Of a stretch of DNA of 64,000 nucleotides, positions 11,937 to 22,125 are shown piece after piece. Every line of letters begins with the position of its first letter. The stretch's first letter is position 1. Source of the DNA: Strongylocentrotus droebachiensis (Eukaryota > Echinodermata > Echinoidea > Camarodonta > Strongylocentrotidae). The stretch covers positions 682,001 to 746,000 of the forward strand of contig JAVYIG010000169.1 of NCBI GenBank assembly GCA_035222895.1. The letters run 5' to 3'. The translations under genes and the position numbers were made by a program. The notes below the pieces were generated by a model that was not told the DNA's origin, searched no databases, and saw only the letters and a list, made by a program, of their open reading frames with translations.

Positions 11937-12111
11937 TAGGTTCCCGCTCGTCGGAGCCAAGTTGGCCAGTCTTTAGCTTGCTTCAACGCAAACGCATTGT
12001 GCCAGCCACTGAACGGTCGCCCACGGTACATCAACGAAGGAGTTGAGTTTTCGATTTTTTAATCCCGTTTGTGAGGTCGCTATCAGGCTGAATAATTTTG
12101 GAAGGAACGGG

Positions 12112-13398
12112 TTAAAACTGGCTAGGGAAACATACATTCATGCAAATTTACGATTAACCCTAATTACCGAAGGATTACAGTAATAGATTAATAAAGTAAG
12201 TCAAACATATTATATTTAAAAATCTGTGACTTCATAAAAGATGCAACATCAAAATGTCAAAATCCTATGGTTTGAATTCTTCATAGTAGGTAAGATTTAT
12301 ACAACATTAAAGCATTATATCGTAGTAAGCTATTTAAGCCAAATAAGTGAATACATGTACAAGGAATTTTTTTTTAAAGAATACCAGAATACATGAAAAC
12401 AATTAAATTGAATTCAAATTGATACTCGCTATGAATGAAGCCCAAGGGTTGAGGAAAGAAGACACACAAATTAATATTATGATACACTTTAAAATAACAT
12501 GATAGCCATTTCCTTGTTTTCGTTTTGTTCATGGTGATGCAGGAGATCATCAGAAGGGAGCATTCGAGGATTTTTGTTACAATTTGTAAGGACTCATATC
12601 TTTACTGGGCCCAAATATCACTGCCAAATGAAGAATTACAACATAAGTTCAATCAAGAAAAGCAAACAATTAAAATATACATACATCAATGACTTCGTAA
12701 AAGTTGGAAAAAAAAAATCATTTCAAAACGTATGGTCTTAAATTGTCATGAATTGGTGGTATGAAGTGTACGACAACCTATAATTCTATCGCAATAAGAT
12801 TTAGAAGAAATTAAAGTGCATACAATGAAAACGATTTAGAAAGATGAACATAATATATTCAGGGGTTACAATTGAATTTAGATAATTACTTACCGACTAT
12901 AAACAAAGAACAGAGTAGTGGGTAAAAAATAAAGATGATATTAGAATACTCTACAAATACAAAATATGTTAATCCTTCCCATTTCTTTTTATTGAGGGGA
13001 AGTGTGAGATCATCAGTTGGAAGCCATTATTTTCAAGCCTTTGTATTTAAGTGACATTGATGGTTACAATGGTTGAAGAAACATAGCTTTGCCATTCTGC
13101 ACGAATATTCCTTCTAACCGAAAGAATATCAAAAAATATATAAATTACAATAAGTTCAAATGTTAATGATACTCATTTTGTTTTTGTTTTGTTCATAGGA
13201 AAGAAGGAGATCATCAGTTAGAAGCATTAGAGACATTTTTTATGCCATTTTATTTACGTGACATTTACGGTTCAGTTTGGAAAACTTATGTTTACCATTG
13301 TGCACAGATATCCATGCTAAATGAAAAATACCAACGCGATATTTATTAAAGCAATTTAAGAAAACCCAGGCAATATATCGTGGTGATCTAAAAAAAAA
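12112..13398. repeat. Array monomers in triplication copy 1
   Basis: About two and a half monomers following the piggyBac-like right terminus, nearly identical in order and sequence to 13,997-15,315 and to 15,902-17,990 without its insert. A good donor-like motif is at 12,888-12,896 (plus-strand ACTTAC then CGA). Confidence 0.9.
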
Positions 13399-13996
13399 GA
13401 AAAGAGAGAGATAGAGAGAGAGGGGGGAGAGATAGAAAGGTGGACGTAGTCTGTACTGTATTTATTATTATGTTAGTTGTCTCTCCGATCAACCGCCCCC
13501 CCCCCCCTCGCTTCGAATGTTCCTTTAGTTACATTCAAACTTTTACTTTCTATAAATCGTGTATTTTGTTCATAAAATCGAGTATCAAAATAAAAAGAGA
13601 TAAGGAAGAAGAAGAAGAGGGAGAAGAAGAAAAAAAAGAAGAAGAAGGAGGAATAAGAGTGAGAAGGGGAAAACAAAAAGATGCGGAGGAGAAAGAAGAA
13701 GAACAACAAGAGAAGCAGGTAGAAGAGGAAGAAAAGAAAACGAAGAATAAAACCCTACGAAAGAGCTAAATGAACTAGAGGCTTGGAGCACGACAGATTG
13801 CCAAATGATCTGCGCATGCGCTAGGTTCCCGCTCGTCGGAGCCAAGTTGGCCAGTCTTTAGCTCGCTTCAACGCAAACGCATTGTGCCAGCCACTGAACG
13901 GTCGCCCACGGTACATCAACGAAGGAGTTGAGTTTTCGATTTTTTAATCTCGTTTGTGAGGTCGCTATCAGGCTGAATAATTTCGGAAGGAACGGG
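13399..13996 (+). mobile_element. Truncated right end of the piggyBac-like element, duplicated copy 2
   Basis: Copy of the right portion only: GA tract, GTAGTCTGTACTGTATTTAT, C run, GAAGAAGAAG purine tract, GC-rich block with TGCGCATGCGC, and the terminus GAACGGG next to TTAA at 13,997-14,000. There is no left terminus, so this is not an independent insertion but a product of the 1.9-kb duplication. Confidence 0.88.
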
Positions 13997-15315
13997 TTAA
14001 AACTGGCTAGGGAAACATACATTCATGCTAATTTACGATTAACCCTAATTACCGAAGGATTACAGTAATAGATTAATAAAGTAAGTCAAACATATTATAT
14101 TTACAAATCTGTGACTTCATAGAAGATGCAACATCAAAATGTCAAAATCCTATGGTTTGAATTCGTCATAGTAGCTAAGATTTATACAACATTAAAGCAT
14201 TCTATCGTAGTAAGCTATTTAAGCCAAATAAGTGAATACATGTACAAGGAAAATAATTTAAAAGAATACCAGAATACATGAAAACAATTAAATTGAATTC
14301 AAATTGATACTCGCTATGAATGAAGCCCAAGGGTTGAGGAAAGAAGACACAAAATTAATATTTTGATACACTTTAAAAAAAATGATAGCCATTTCCTTGT
14401 TTTCGTTTTGTTCGTGGTGATGCAGGAGATCATCAGATGGAAGCATTGGAGACAAATGTTATGCCTTTTATTTGTATGTAATATATTGTGTTACAATTGT
14501 TAAGGACACATATTTTTACTACTGGGCACAAATATCACTGCCAAATAAAGAATTACAACACCAGTTCATTCAAGAAAAGCAAACATTTAAAATATACATA
14601 CATCAATGACTTCGTAAAAGATGGACAAATATCATTTCGAAACGTATGGTCTTAAATTGTCATGAATTGGTGGTATGAAGAGTACGACACCCTATAAGTC
14701 TATCGTAATAAGATTTAGAAGAAATTAAAGTGCATACAATGCAAACGATTTAGAAAGATGAACATAATATATTCAGGGGTTACAATTGAATTTAGATAAT
14801 TACTTACCGACTATAAACAAAGAACAGAGTAGTGGGTAAAAAATAAAGATGATATTAGAATACTCTACAAATACAAAAGATGTTAATCCTTTCCATTTCT
14901 TTTTATTGAGGGGAAGTGTGAGATCATCAGTTGGAAGCCATAATTTTCAAGCCTTTGTATTTAAGTGACATTGATGGTTACAATGGTTGAAGAAACATAG
15001 CTTTGCCATTCTGCACGAATATCCCTTCTAACCGAAAGAATATCAAAAAATATATAAATTACAAAAAGTTCAAATGTTAATGATACTCATTTTGTTTTCG
15101 TTTTGTTCATAGGAAAGAAGGAGATCATCAGTTAGAAGCATTAGAGACATTTTTTTATGCCATTATATTTACGTGACATTTACGGTTCAGTTTGGAAAAC
15201 TTATGTTTACCATTGTGCACAGATATCCATGCTAAATGAAAAATACCAACGCGATATTCATTAAAGCAATTTAAGAAAACCCAGGCAATATATCGTGGTG
15301 ATCTAAAAATAAAAA

Positions 15316-15901
15316 GAAGAGAGAGATAGAGAGAGAGGGGAGAGAGATAGAAAGTTGGACGTAGTCTGTACTGTATTTATTATTATGTTAGTTGTCTCTC
15401 CGATCAACCGCCCCCCCCCCGCTTCGTATGTTCCTTTAGTTACATTCAAACTTTTACTTTCTATAAATCGTGTATTTTGTTCATAAAATCGAGTATCAAA
15501 ATAAAAAGAGATAAGGAAGAAGAAGAAGAGGGAGAAGAAGAAAAAAAAGAAGAAGAAGGAGGAATAAGAGTAAGAAGGAAAAAAAAGAAAAGATGCGGAG
15601 GAGAAAGAAGAAGAACAACATGAGAAGCAGGTAGAAGAGGAAGAAAAGAAAACGAAGAATAAAACCCTACGAAAGAGCTAAATGAACTAGAGGCTTGGAG
15701 CACGACAGATTGCCAAATGATCTGCGCATGCGCTAGGTTCCCGCTCGTCGGAGCCAAGTTGGCCAGTCTTTAGCTCGCTTCAACGCAAACGCATTGTGCC
15801 GGCCACTGAACGGTCGCCCACGGTACATCAACGAAGGAGTTGAATTTGTTAATCTTGTTTGTGAGGTCGCTATCAGGCTGAATAATTTCGGAAGGAACGG
15901 G
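15316..15901 (+). mobile_element. Truncated right end of the piggyBac-like element, duplicated copy 3
   Basis: Same structure as copy 2, ending at GAACGGG beside TTAA at 15,902-15,905. Its GA tract begins directly after ATCTAAAAATAAAAAGAAG, the same switch point as in copy 2. Confidence 0.88.
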
Positions 15902-16393
15902 TTAAAACTGGCTAGGGAAACATACATTCATGCTTATTTACGATTAACCCTAATTACCGAAGGATTACAGTAATAAATTAATAAAGTAAGTCAAACATAT
16001 TATATTTACAAATCTGTGACTTCATAGAAGATGAAACATCAAAATGTCAAAATCCTATGGTTTGAATTCGTCATAGTAGGTAAGATTTATACAATATTAA
16101 AGCATTCTATCGTAGTAAGCTATTTAAGCCAAATAAGTGAATACATGTACAAGGAAAATATTTAAAAAGAATACCAGAATACATGAAAACAATTAAATTG
16201 AATTCAAATTGATACTCGCTATGAATGAAGCCCAAGGGTTGAGGAAAGAAGACACAAAATTAATATTTTGATACACTTTAAAAAAAATGATAGCCATTTC
16301 CTTGTTTTCGTTTTGTTCGTGGTGATGCAGGAGATCATCAGATGGAAGCATTGGAGACAAATGTTATGCCTTTTATTTGTATGTAATATATTA

Positions 16394-17171
16394 GGAATCC
16401 AGCAATCTGATTGGTCGAAATTGCATTCATAAACTTTAACTGTTCCCGAAAATTCCCAGTAACCATGGTTAAAACAGTTCTAAAATCCCAATAACCATGG
16501 TTACCGGGAAAATAGTTCAGTCTCCATGGTTACCCCATAGGTTGACATGTTAAAAAATAGTCTGAGCGATCGAGGATACCGTACGTGTGCGAAGAATTGG
16601 TCGGTAATTTCAATACAATTGAATCTCGATCGATCTTACCGACAATTTTATCTTGCATTGTTGACATGAAGACGAAAATAAACTTCCAAAAGCGAAAAAA
16701 CAACATCTGCCGATAGACCTTGATCTAAGTTCGTGCCAATATGCATTGCAAAAGTAAAAGAAGTGCCCGTTTAATGGAGCAGCGGCGAAGCATCCACCAC
16801 GAGAAGCCGTTTTCAATCCATTTTAATGTATATATTAGAGAAAACTGCTATATATGGTGACAGAGCGCGCTGGCCGAGCGGTTTAAGGCGCTGACTTTAA
16901 TTACATCACCTTTTGTACGCAAGAGATCGAATCCCATCTTCGACAACAGTTTTTTTATTTTTTATTTTTTATTTTTTAGTCTATTTTTTTTCGGCATATA
17001 AAAGTATTAATGACTAATTTTAATATTCGAGAAATAGTTGATTTTATACGCTCTCGGGAAGGTTACAATTGGGCTATTGCCCTCGGCACGCCTCGGGTAA
17101 TAGCACAATTCTCAGTAACCTTCCCTTGAGCGTATAAAAACAATTATTTCTCTCAAAGCAGTCATTAATAC
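16394..17171 (+). mobile_element. 778-bp chimeric insert with tRNA-like core and palindromic right arm
   Basis: The monomer is interrupted between TATATTA at 16,387-16,393 and TATATTA at 17,172-17,178, a possible 7-bp target duplication. The related uninterrupted monomer at 14,470-14,500 has four extra bases at this point, so the duplication call is tentative. The left part carries three TAACCATGGTTA-type palindromes and the motif CAATCTGATTGGTCGA. The middle holds a tRNA-like segment (separate entry). The right part from 16,995 to 17,171 is a long imperfect palindrome: arms around AGTATTAATGACT...TTATACGCTC and its complement, with a loop in GCCCTCGGCACGCCTCGGG. The two ends of the insert are not inverted repeats of each other. 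I do not recognise the family. Confidence 0.65.
16862..16946 (+). tRNA. tRNA-Leu-like pseudogene or SINE head
   Basis: An A-box-like TGGCCGAGCGGT is at 16,871-16,882 and a B-box-like GATCGAATCCC at 16,925-16,935. The D-arm phrase TGGCCGAGCGGTTTAAGGCGC is characteristic of class II (Leu/Ser) tRNAs. The anticodon region (CTGACTTTAATTACATC) and the acceptor stem do not pair well, so a working tRNA is unlikely. It sits inside the 778-bp insert and is followed by T-rich (ATTTTTT)n sequence, which contains T runs that would stop RNA polymerase III. Most likely a tRNA-derived SINE head or trapped tRNA pseudogene. Confidence 0.55.
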
Positions 17172-17178
17172 TATATTA

Positions 17179-18775
17179 CAATTGTTAAGGACACATATAT
17201 TTACTACTGGGCACAAATATCACTGCCAAATGAAGAATTACAACACCAGTTCATTCAAGAAAAGCAAACAATTAAAATATACATACATCAATGACTTCGT
17301 AAAAGATAGAAAAATATCATTTCGAAACGTATGGTCTTAAATTGTCGTGAATTGGTGGTATGAAGTGTACGACACCCTATAATTCTATCGTAATAAGATT
17401 TTAAAGAAGAAATTAAAGTGTATACAATGAAAACGATTCAGAAAGATGAACATCATATATTCAGGGGTAACAATTGAATTTAGATAATTACTTACCGACT
17501 ATAAACAAAGAACAGAGTAGTGGGTAAAAAATAAAGATGATATTAGAATACTCTACAAATACAAAAGATGTTAATCCTTTCCATTTCTTTTTATTGAGGG
17601 GAAGTGTGAGATCATCAGTTGGAAGCCATTATTTTCAAGCCTTTGTATTTAAGTGACATTGATGGTTACAATGGTTGAATAAACATAGCTTTGCCATTCT
17701 GCACGAATATCCCTTCTAACCGAAAGAATATCAAAAAAATATATAAATTACAATAAGTTCAAATTTTAATGATACTCATTTTGTTCTCGTTTTGTTCATA
17801 GGAAAGAAGGAGATCATCAGTTAGAAGCATTAGAGACATTTTTTATGCCATTATATTTATGTGACATTTACGGTTTAGTTTGGAAAACTTATGTTTACCA
17901 TTGTGCACAGATATCCATGCTAAATGAAAAATACCAGCGCGATATTCATTAAAGCAATTTAAGAAAACCCAGGCAATATATCGTGGTGATCTAAACAAAA
18001 AAAGTTAATAGGAAAAAAAGATTCAAAAGCATCACCAAATATATTCCGAGGTTATAATTTTTTTTTTTGGAATACTTACCAACTACGAACAAAACAAACA
18101 AGTGAAGGGGGTAAACAAAAGATATATCACAATACACTACATTTACAAATGATGTTACTCCTTTCCATTTCTTTTCTTCGAGGGAGAGTGTGAGATGTTA
18201 TCAGTTGAAAGCCTTCATGATTATTTCCATGCCTTTGTTTTGAAGTGACATTGATGGTTACAATGGTTGAAGAAACTTAACTTTGACATTCTGCACAAAT
18301 TTCCTTTCTTACCGACAAATTCAAAACAAGTTTAAACAAAACAAACAAATAAAATAAACATACAATCCGTGATTTTGAAAGAGATGAAAAATTTATATTT
18401 CGAAAGTTATGGTTAGAAGTTATCAAGAATAGGTGGTAGTAATTCTACAACACATAAGTATTATATGTCATAGTGACCTAGAACAGAAAGCCTATCAAGT
18501 AAACACATGGACAAATATTATATATAAAGACCGAGAATTTTGGAAGATGTTGTTAATAAATTAAGATGGATACTTACCCGCTATGAACGAGCACAAGGGT
18601 AGAGGAAAATAAATGAACAACAAAAGAAAATTACACTTCATTTAAAAATGATACTCAAGATCCATTTCTCTTTCTCCGTGAGGAAAAGAGAGGTCATTAG
18701 TCGGAAGCCTTACAGACAATAAATTCCCGTTTAAACGAACAGAAAAACACCAGATTTGGTTTAAGTGAAACAAAC
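17179..18775. repeat. Array block
   Basis: Monomers with good landmarks, for example donor-like motifs near 17,490 (triplet TCG on the minus strand), 18,075 (TTG) and 18,573 (CGG). From 17,990 the order matches 6,855-7,620. Confidence 0.88.
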
Positions 18776-18780
18776 ACATG

Positions 18781-19067
18781 TTTGTTTGTTTGTTTGATTG
18801 ATTTTATTTCTGCGTTCAAAAATATACAAATTCAAAGTCAAAGTACAAAATTTCGAACAATAACAAATACAATGAATACAATGTTTACACAAGTAATTAA
18901 ATAAAAAATCATGTGCAATTATATCATTCGATAAACATGTACGAAGCATACAATAACATAAGAAATATGAAATATTTTCAGTAAATTAGAGAGGTAATTT
19001 GGAACGCAGGAGACCACCATCGTGAGCGGTTAGGCTGGAGATGGATGGCGGCCTCGTAAATGTGTAT
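18781..19067 (-). mobile_element. 5'-truncated LINE or SINE 3' end, minus strand
   Basis: Read on the minus strand, the insert ends in GAAATAAAATCAATCAAACA followed by more CAAA units, a poly(CAAA)-type tail as used by several non-LTR elements. ACATG flanks it at 18,776-18,780 and 19,068-19,072 as a possible short target duplication. The intact monomer is at 7,625-7,660 (AACAAACACATTTGTATACA). Its 5' part on the minus strand is GC-rich (GAGGCCGCCATCCATCTCC). No coding frame of note. Confidence 0.6.
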
Positions 19068-19072
19068 ACATG

Positions 19073-22000
19073 TGTATACAATCGTTGAATGTAAAAGATG
19101 AAAAATAAAAGAGGCCAAAACTGATAGTTGGAATTCATCATGAATAAGTAAAGGCATTTTTACAACTCATAGGCATTATGTCATAATGAGCTAAAACAAA
19201 AAGGCTTTAAAATTGAACACAATGACAAATTTGCAGAAAGAAAACCTGAAAATCAAAATGAGTTTTATTCAATTTCGATGAAAACTAATCCACTATGAAC
19301 GAAGCCAAAAGGTTTCAGAAAACTTTATTTAAAATTATACTCATCTTTTTAATTCATCTTTCTTAGTGGGGAAGAAGGATATCAGTTTAAAAACAATGTC
19401 TATGCATAAATTCTATCTTGATTGTTTCTTCACAATTGTTTTTCGAACATATTTTAACCATTGTGAATTAAAGGTCTAAAAAACAGTTCATTAGAAAACT
19501 TGATATAAAATTATACTCATCTGTTTCATTTACCTTTCTAAACGGGGAAGCAGGATATCAGTTTAAAGACAATGTATAGGCTTTAATTCTAACTTGATTG
19601 TTTCTTCACAATTGTTTATCGAACATATTTTTAATATTGTGAATTAAAGGACCCCAAAACCAGTTCATTATATAAAAAAGAAACACGTCAGATAAACGTG
19701 CAATGCGTGACTTGATACAAAAATGTAATAGTAAATTTTAAAACTAATGGTTGGAAGTTATCGTGGATAGGTGTTGGTATTTCTACAACACCCAACTATT
19801 CTATATTGGTGAGCTAAAAACAAAAATGCCTTAAAGTTGATGCCAAAAAAAATATTCAAAAAGATGAACATAATACATTCAGGGGTTATAATTGAATTTA
19901 GATAAATACTTACGTACTATGAACAAAGACAAAGAGTAGTGGGTAAAAAATCAAAATGATATTAGAATACACCTCTTTTTCAAATGATGCTAATAATTTG
20001 CACTTTTTCTCTTTGTGGGGCAGTAGCAGATTGTCAGTTGGAAAATGTAATTACATTTTTCATGTATTCATATTGAAGTTCAATTTATGTTAAAACTGGC
20101 TAAGAAAACATACATTCATGATTATTTACGAATAACCCTAATTACCGAAAGAATTACAGTAATACTTTAATAAAATAAGTCAAACATATCATATTAAAAA
20201 ATCTGTGACTTCATAGAAGATGCAAAATCAAAATGTCAAAATCCTATGGTTTGAATTTGTCATAGTAGGTACGATTTATACAACATTGAAGCTTTCTATC
20301 GTGGTAAGCTATTTAGGTCAAATAGGTGAATACATGTGAATGGAAAATGTTTAGAAAGAATACCAGAATACAGCCATGAAAACAATTAAATTGAATTTAA
20401 ATTGATAATCGCTATGAATGAAGCCGAAGGATTGAGGAAAGAAGACACAAAATTAATATTAGCATACACTTTGAAATAAAATGATAGCCATTTCCTTGTT
20501 TTCGTTTTGTTCATGGTGATGCAGGAGATCATCAGATGGAAGCATCGGAGACAATTGTTATGCCTTTTATTTGTATGTGATATTTTTTGTTACAATTGTT
20601 AAGGACATATATTTTACTACTGGGGACAAATAGTACTGCTAAATGAAGAATTACAACACCAGTTCATTCAAGAAAAGCAAACAATTAAAATATACATACA
20701 TCAATGACTTCGTAAAAGATGGAAAATTATAATTTCGAAACGTATGGTCTTAAATTTTCATGAATCGGGGGTAGCAAGTGTACAACACCCTAGAAATCTA
20801 CCGTAATAATATTTAAAAGAAATTAAAGTGCATACAATGAAAACGATTCAGCAAGATGAACATAATATATTCAGGGGTTATAATTGAATTTAGATAAATA
20901 CTTACCGACTATGAACAAAGACCAAGAGTATTGGGTAAAAAAAAAAGATGATATTAAAATACACTACATATACAAAAGATGCTAATCCTTTCCATTCCTT
21001 TTTATTGAGGGGAAGTGTGAGATTATCAGTTGGAAGTCTTCATGATAATTTACATGCCTTTTTAAGTGACATTGATGGTTACAATAGTTGAAGAAACATA
21101 ACTTTGCCATTCTTTACGAATATCCCTTCTAACCGAAAGCTTGGTGAGCTAAACAAAAAATGGCCTTAAAAGTTAATGCAATTAAAAATATTGACAAAGT
21201 CAACCAGAATATGAAGGAAAAAATGTAATTTAATTAAGATGGATACTTACCCGCTATGAACATAGCCCAAGGGTAGAAGAAAATAATTAAAGATAACGAG
21301 TAGATTACGCTTGCTATACGAATGGTACTTATCTTCTTTTTTTTCTCTTACTTACTGAGGAAGAAGGAGATCATCAGCTGAAATCCTTACAATGTGTATG
21401 CCTTTGATTTTATCCGGATCGTTTCTTGTTAAGTGTTTCGCGAACATATCTTTACCATTTTGCACAAATATCCTTCCTAACCGAAGGACTAAAACACCAG
21501 TTCATTAAATTAAGAAAAACACGTTATATAAACATCCAATGCTTGATGACTTCATACCGAAATGTGAATCTAGATTTCAAAACCTATGGTTGGAAGTTGC
21601 ATGGTAGCACTTTTACAACACCCAATCATTCTATCATGGTGAGAGTTTTTTAAAGCCTTAAAGTGAATACAAAGTACAAGATTCATAAATATGACCAGAA
21701 TATATAAAGAAGTTATATTTGAGTTAAGATTAATACTTACGCACTATAAACAAAGACCAAGTGAAGGTGGAAAGAAAGATGATATTAAAATAGACTACAT
21801 AAAATAAAATTATGCTAATCCTTTCAATGTATTTTTCTGTGTGAGGGAAGTGTGAGATCATCAGTTGGAAGCCTTCATGATTTTGGCCATGCCTTTATTT
21901 CAGTGACATTGATTATAACGTGGGATTAGGAAACATATCATTACCAGTCTGCATGAATATCCCTTCCAACCGAAAGAATAAAACATCATTTTATTAAAGT

Positions 22001-22125
22001 AAAAAAAAATAAAAAAATAAACATACATTTCATGATTTCATAAAAGATTTTAAAAAGGAACATTTCGAAACGTATTGATTGAAGTTAACATGACTACGCG
22101 GTAGCAATAATAAAACACCCAAGCA
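19073..22125. repeat. Array block with piggyBac empty site
   Basis: Holds the uninterrupted version of the 8,484 insertion point at 20,079-20,110, with TTAA at 20,090-20,093. A partial duplication lies near 19,360-19,640, where GGATATCAGTTTAAA occurs twice about 180 bp apart. Donor-like motifs near 19,905 (TAC), 20,897 (TCG), 21,240 (CGG) and 21,735 (TGC). Confidence 0.88.

Larger units (their letters stand above)
8484..12111 (+). mobile_element. piggyBac-like DNA transposon, non-autonomous, 3.6 kb
   Basis: TTAA flanks the element on both sides (8,480-8,483 and 12,112-12,115). The left end reads CCCGTTCATTCC and the reverse complement of the right end reads CCCGTTCCTTCC, a 12-bp inverted repeat with one mismatch. 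piggyBac elements insert at TTAA and start with CCC or CCY. The empty site is preserved in the array at 20,079-20,110, where CAATTTATG-TTAA-AACTGGCTA is uninterrupted; the left and right halves of that sequence flank this insertion exactly. Inside are a remnant first exon near 8,950-9,040, four GA/G-tract modules of about 450-500 bp (9,000-11,500), and a GC-rich right block. No complete transposase is present, so the copy cannot move itself. The name rests on target, ends and a weak N-terminal match. Confidence 0.85.
11508..17990. repeat. Tandem triplication of a ~1.9-kb unit (element right end plus array monomers)
   Basis: The block from the GA tract through the GC-rich piggyBac right end and about 1.3 kb of array monomers occurs three times, starting near 11,508, 13,399 and 15,316. 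Units are about 1,891 and 1,917 bp. Landmarks: TGCGCATGCGC at 11,926, 13,811 and 15,723; the right terminus GAACGGG-TTAA at 12,111, 13,996 and 15,901. In copies 2 and 3 the left junction is an abrupt switch from monomer sequence (TCGTGGTGATCTAAA) into the GA tract. The third unit also carries the later insert at 16,394-17,171, and its far end continues into normal array at about 17,990 (GATCTAAACAAAAAAAGTTA), as at 6,855. Confidence 0.92.

Noticed and set aside
11454-11960. 168-codon minus-strand frame (MAPTSGNLAHAQIIWQSVV...), also at 5,313, 13,585 and 15,461
   Set aside because: The frame is mostly Phe/Ser/Leu from a GAAGAAGAAG purine tract read backwards, and its conservation follows from duplication of the element, not from coding selection.
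16862-16946. Functional tRNA-Leu gene
   Set aside because: Internal promoter boxes are recognisable but the acceptor and anticodon stems do not pair, and it is embedded in a mobile insert.
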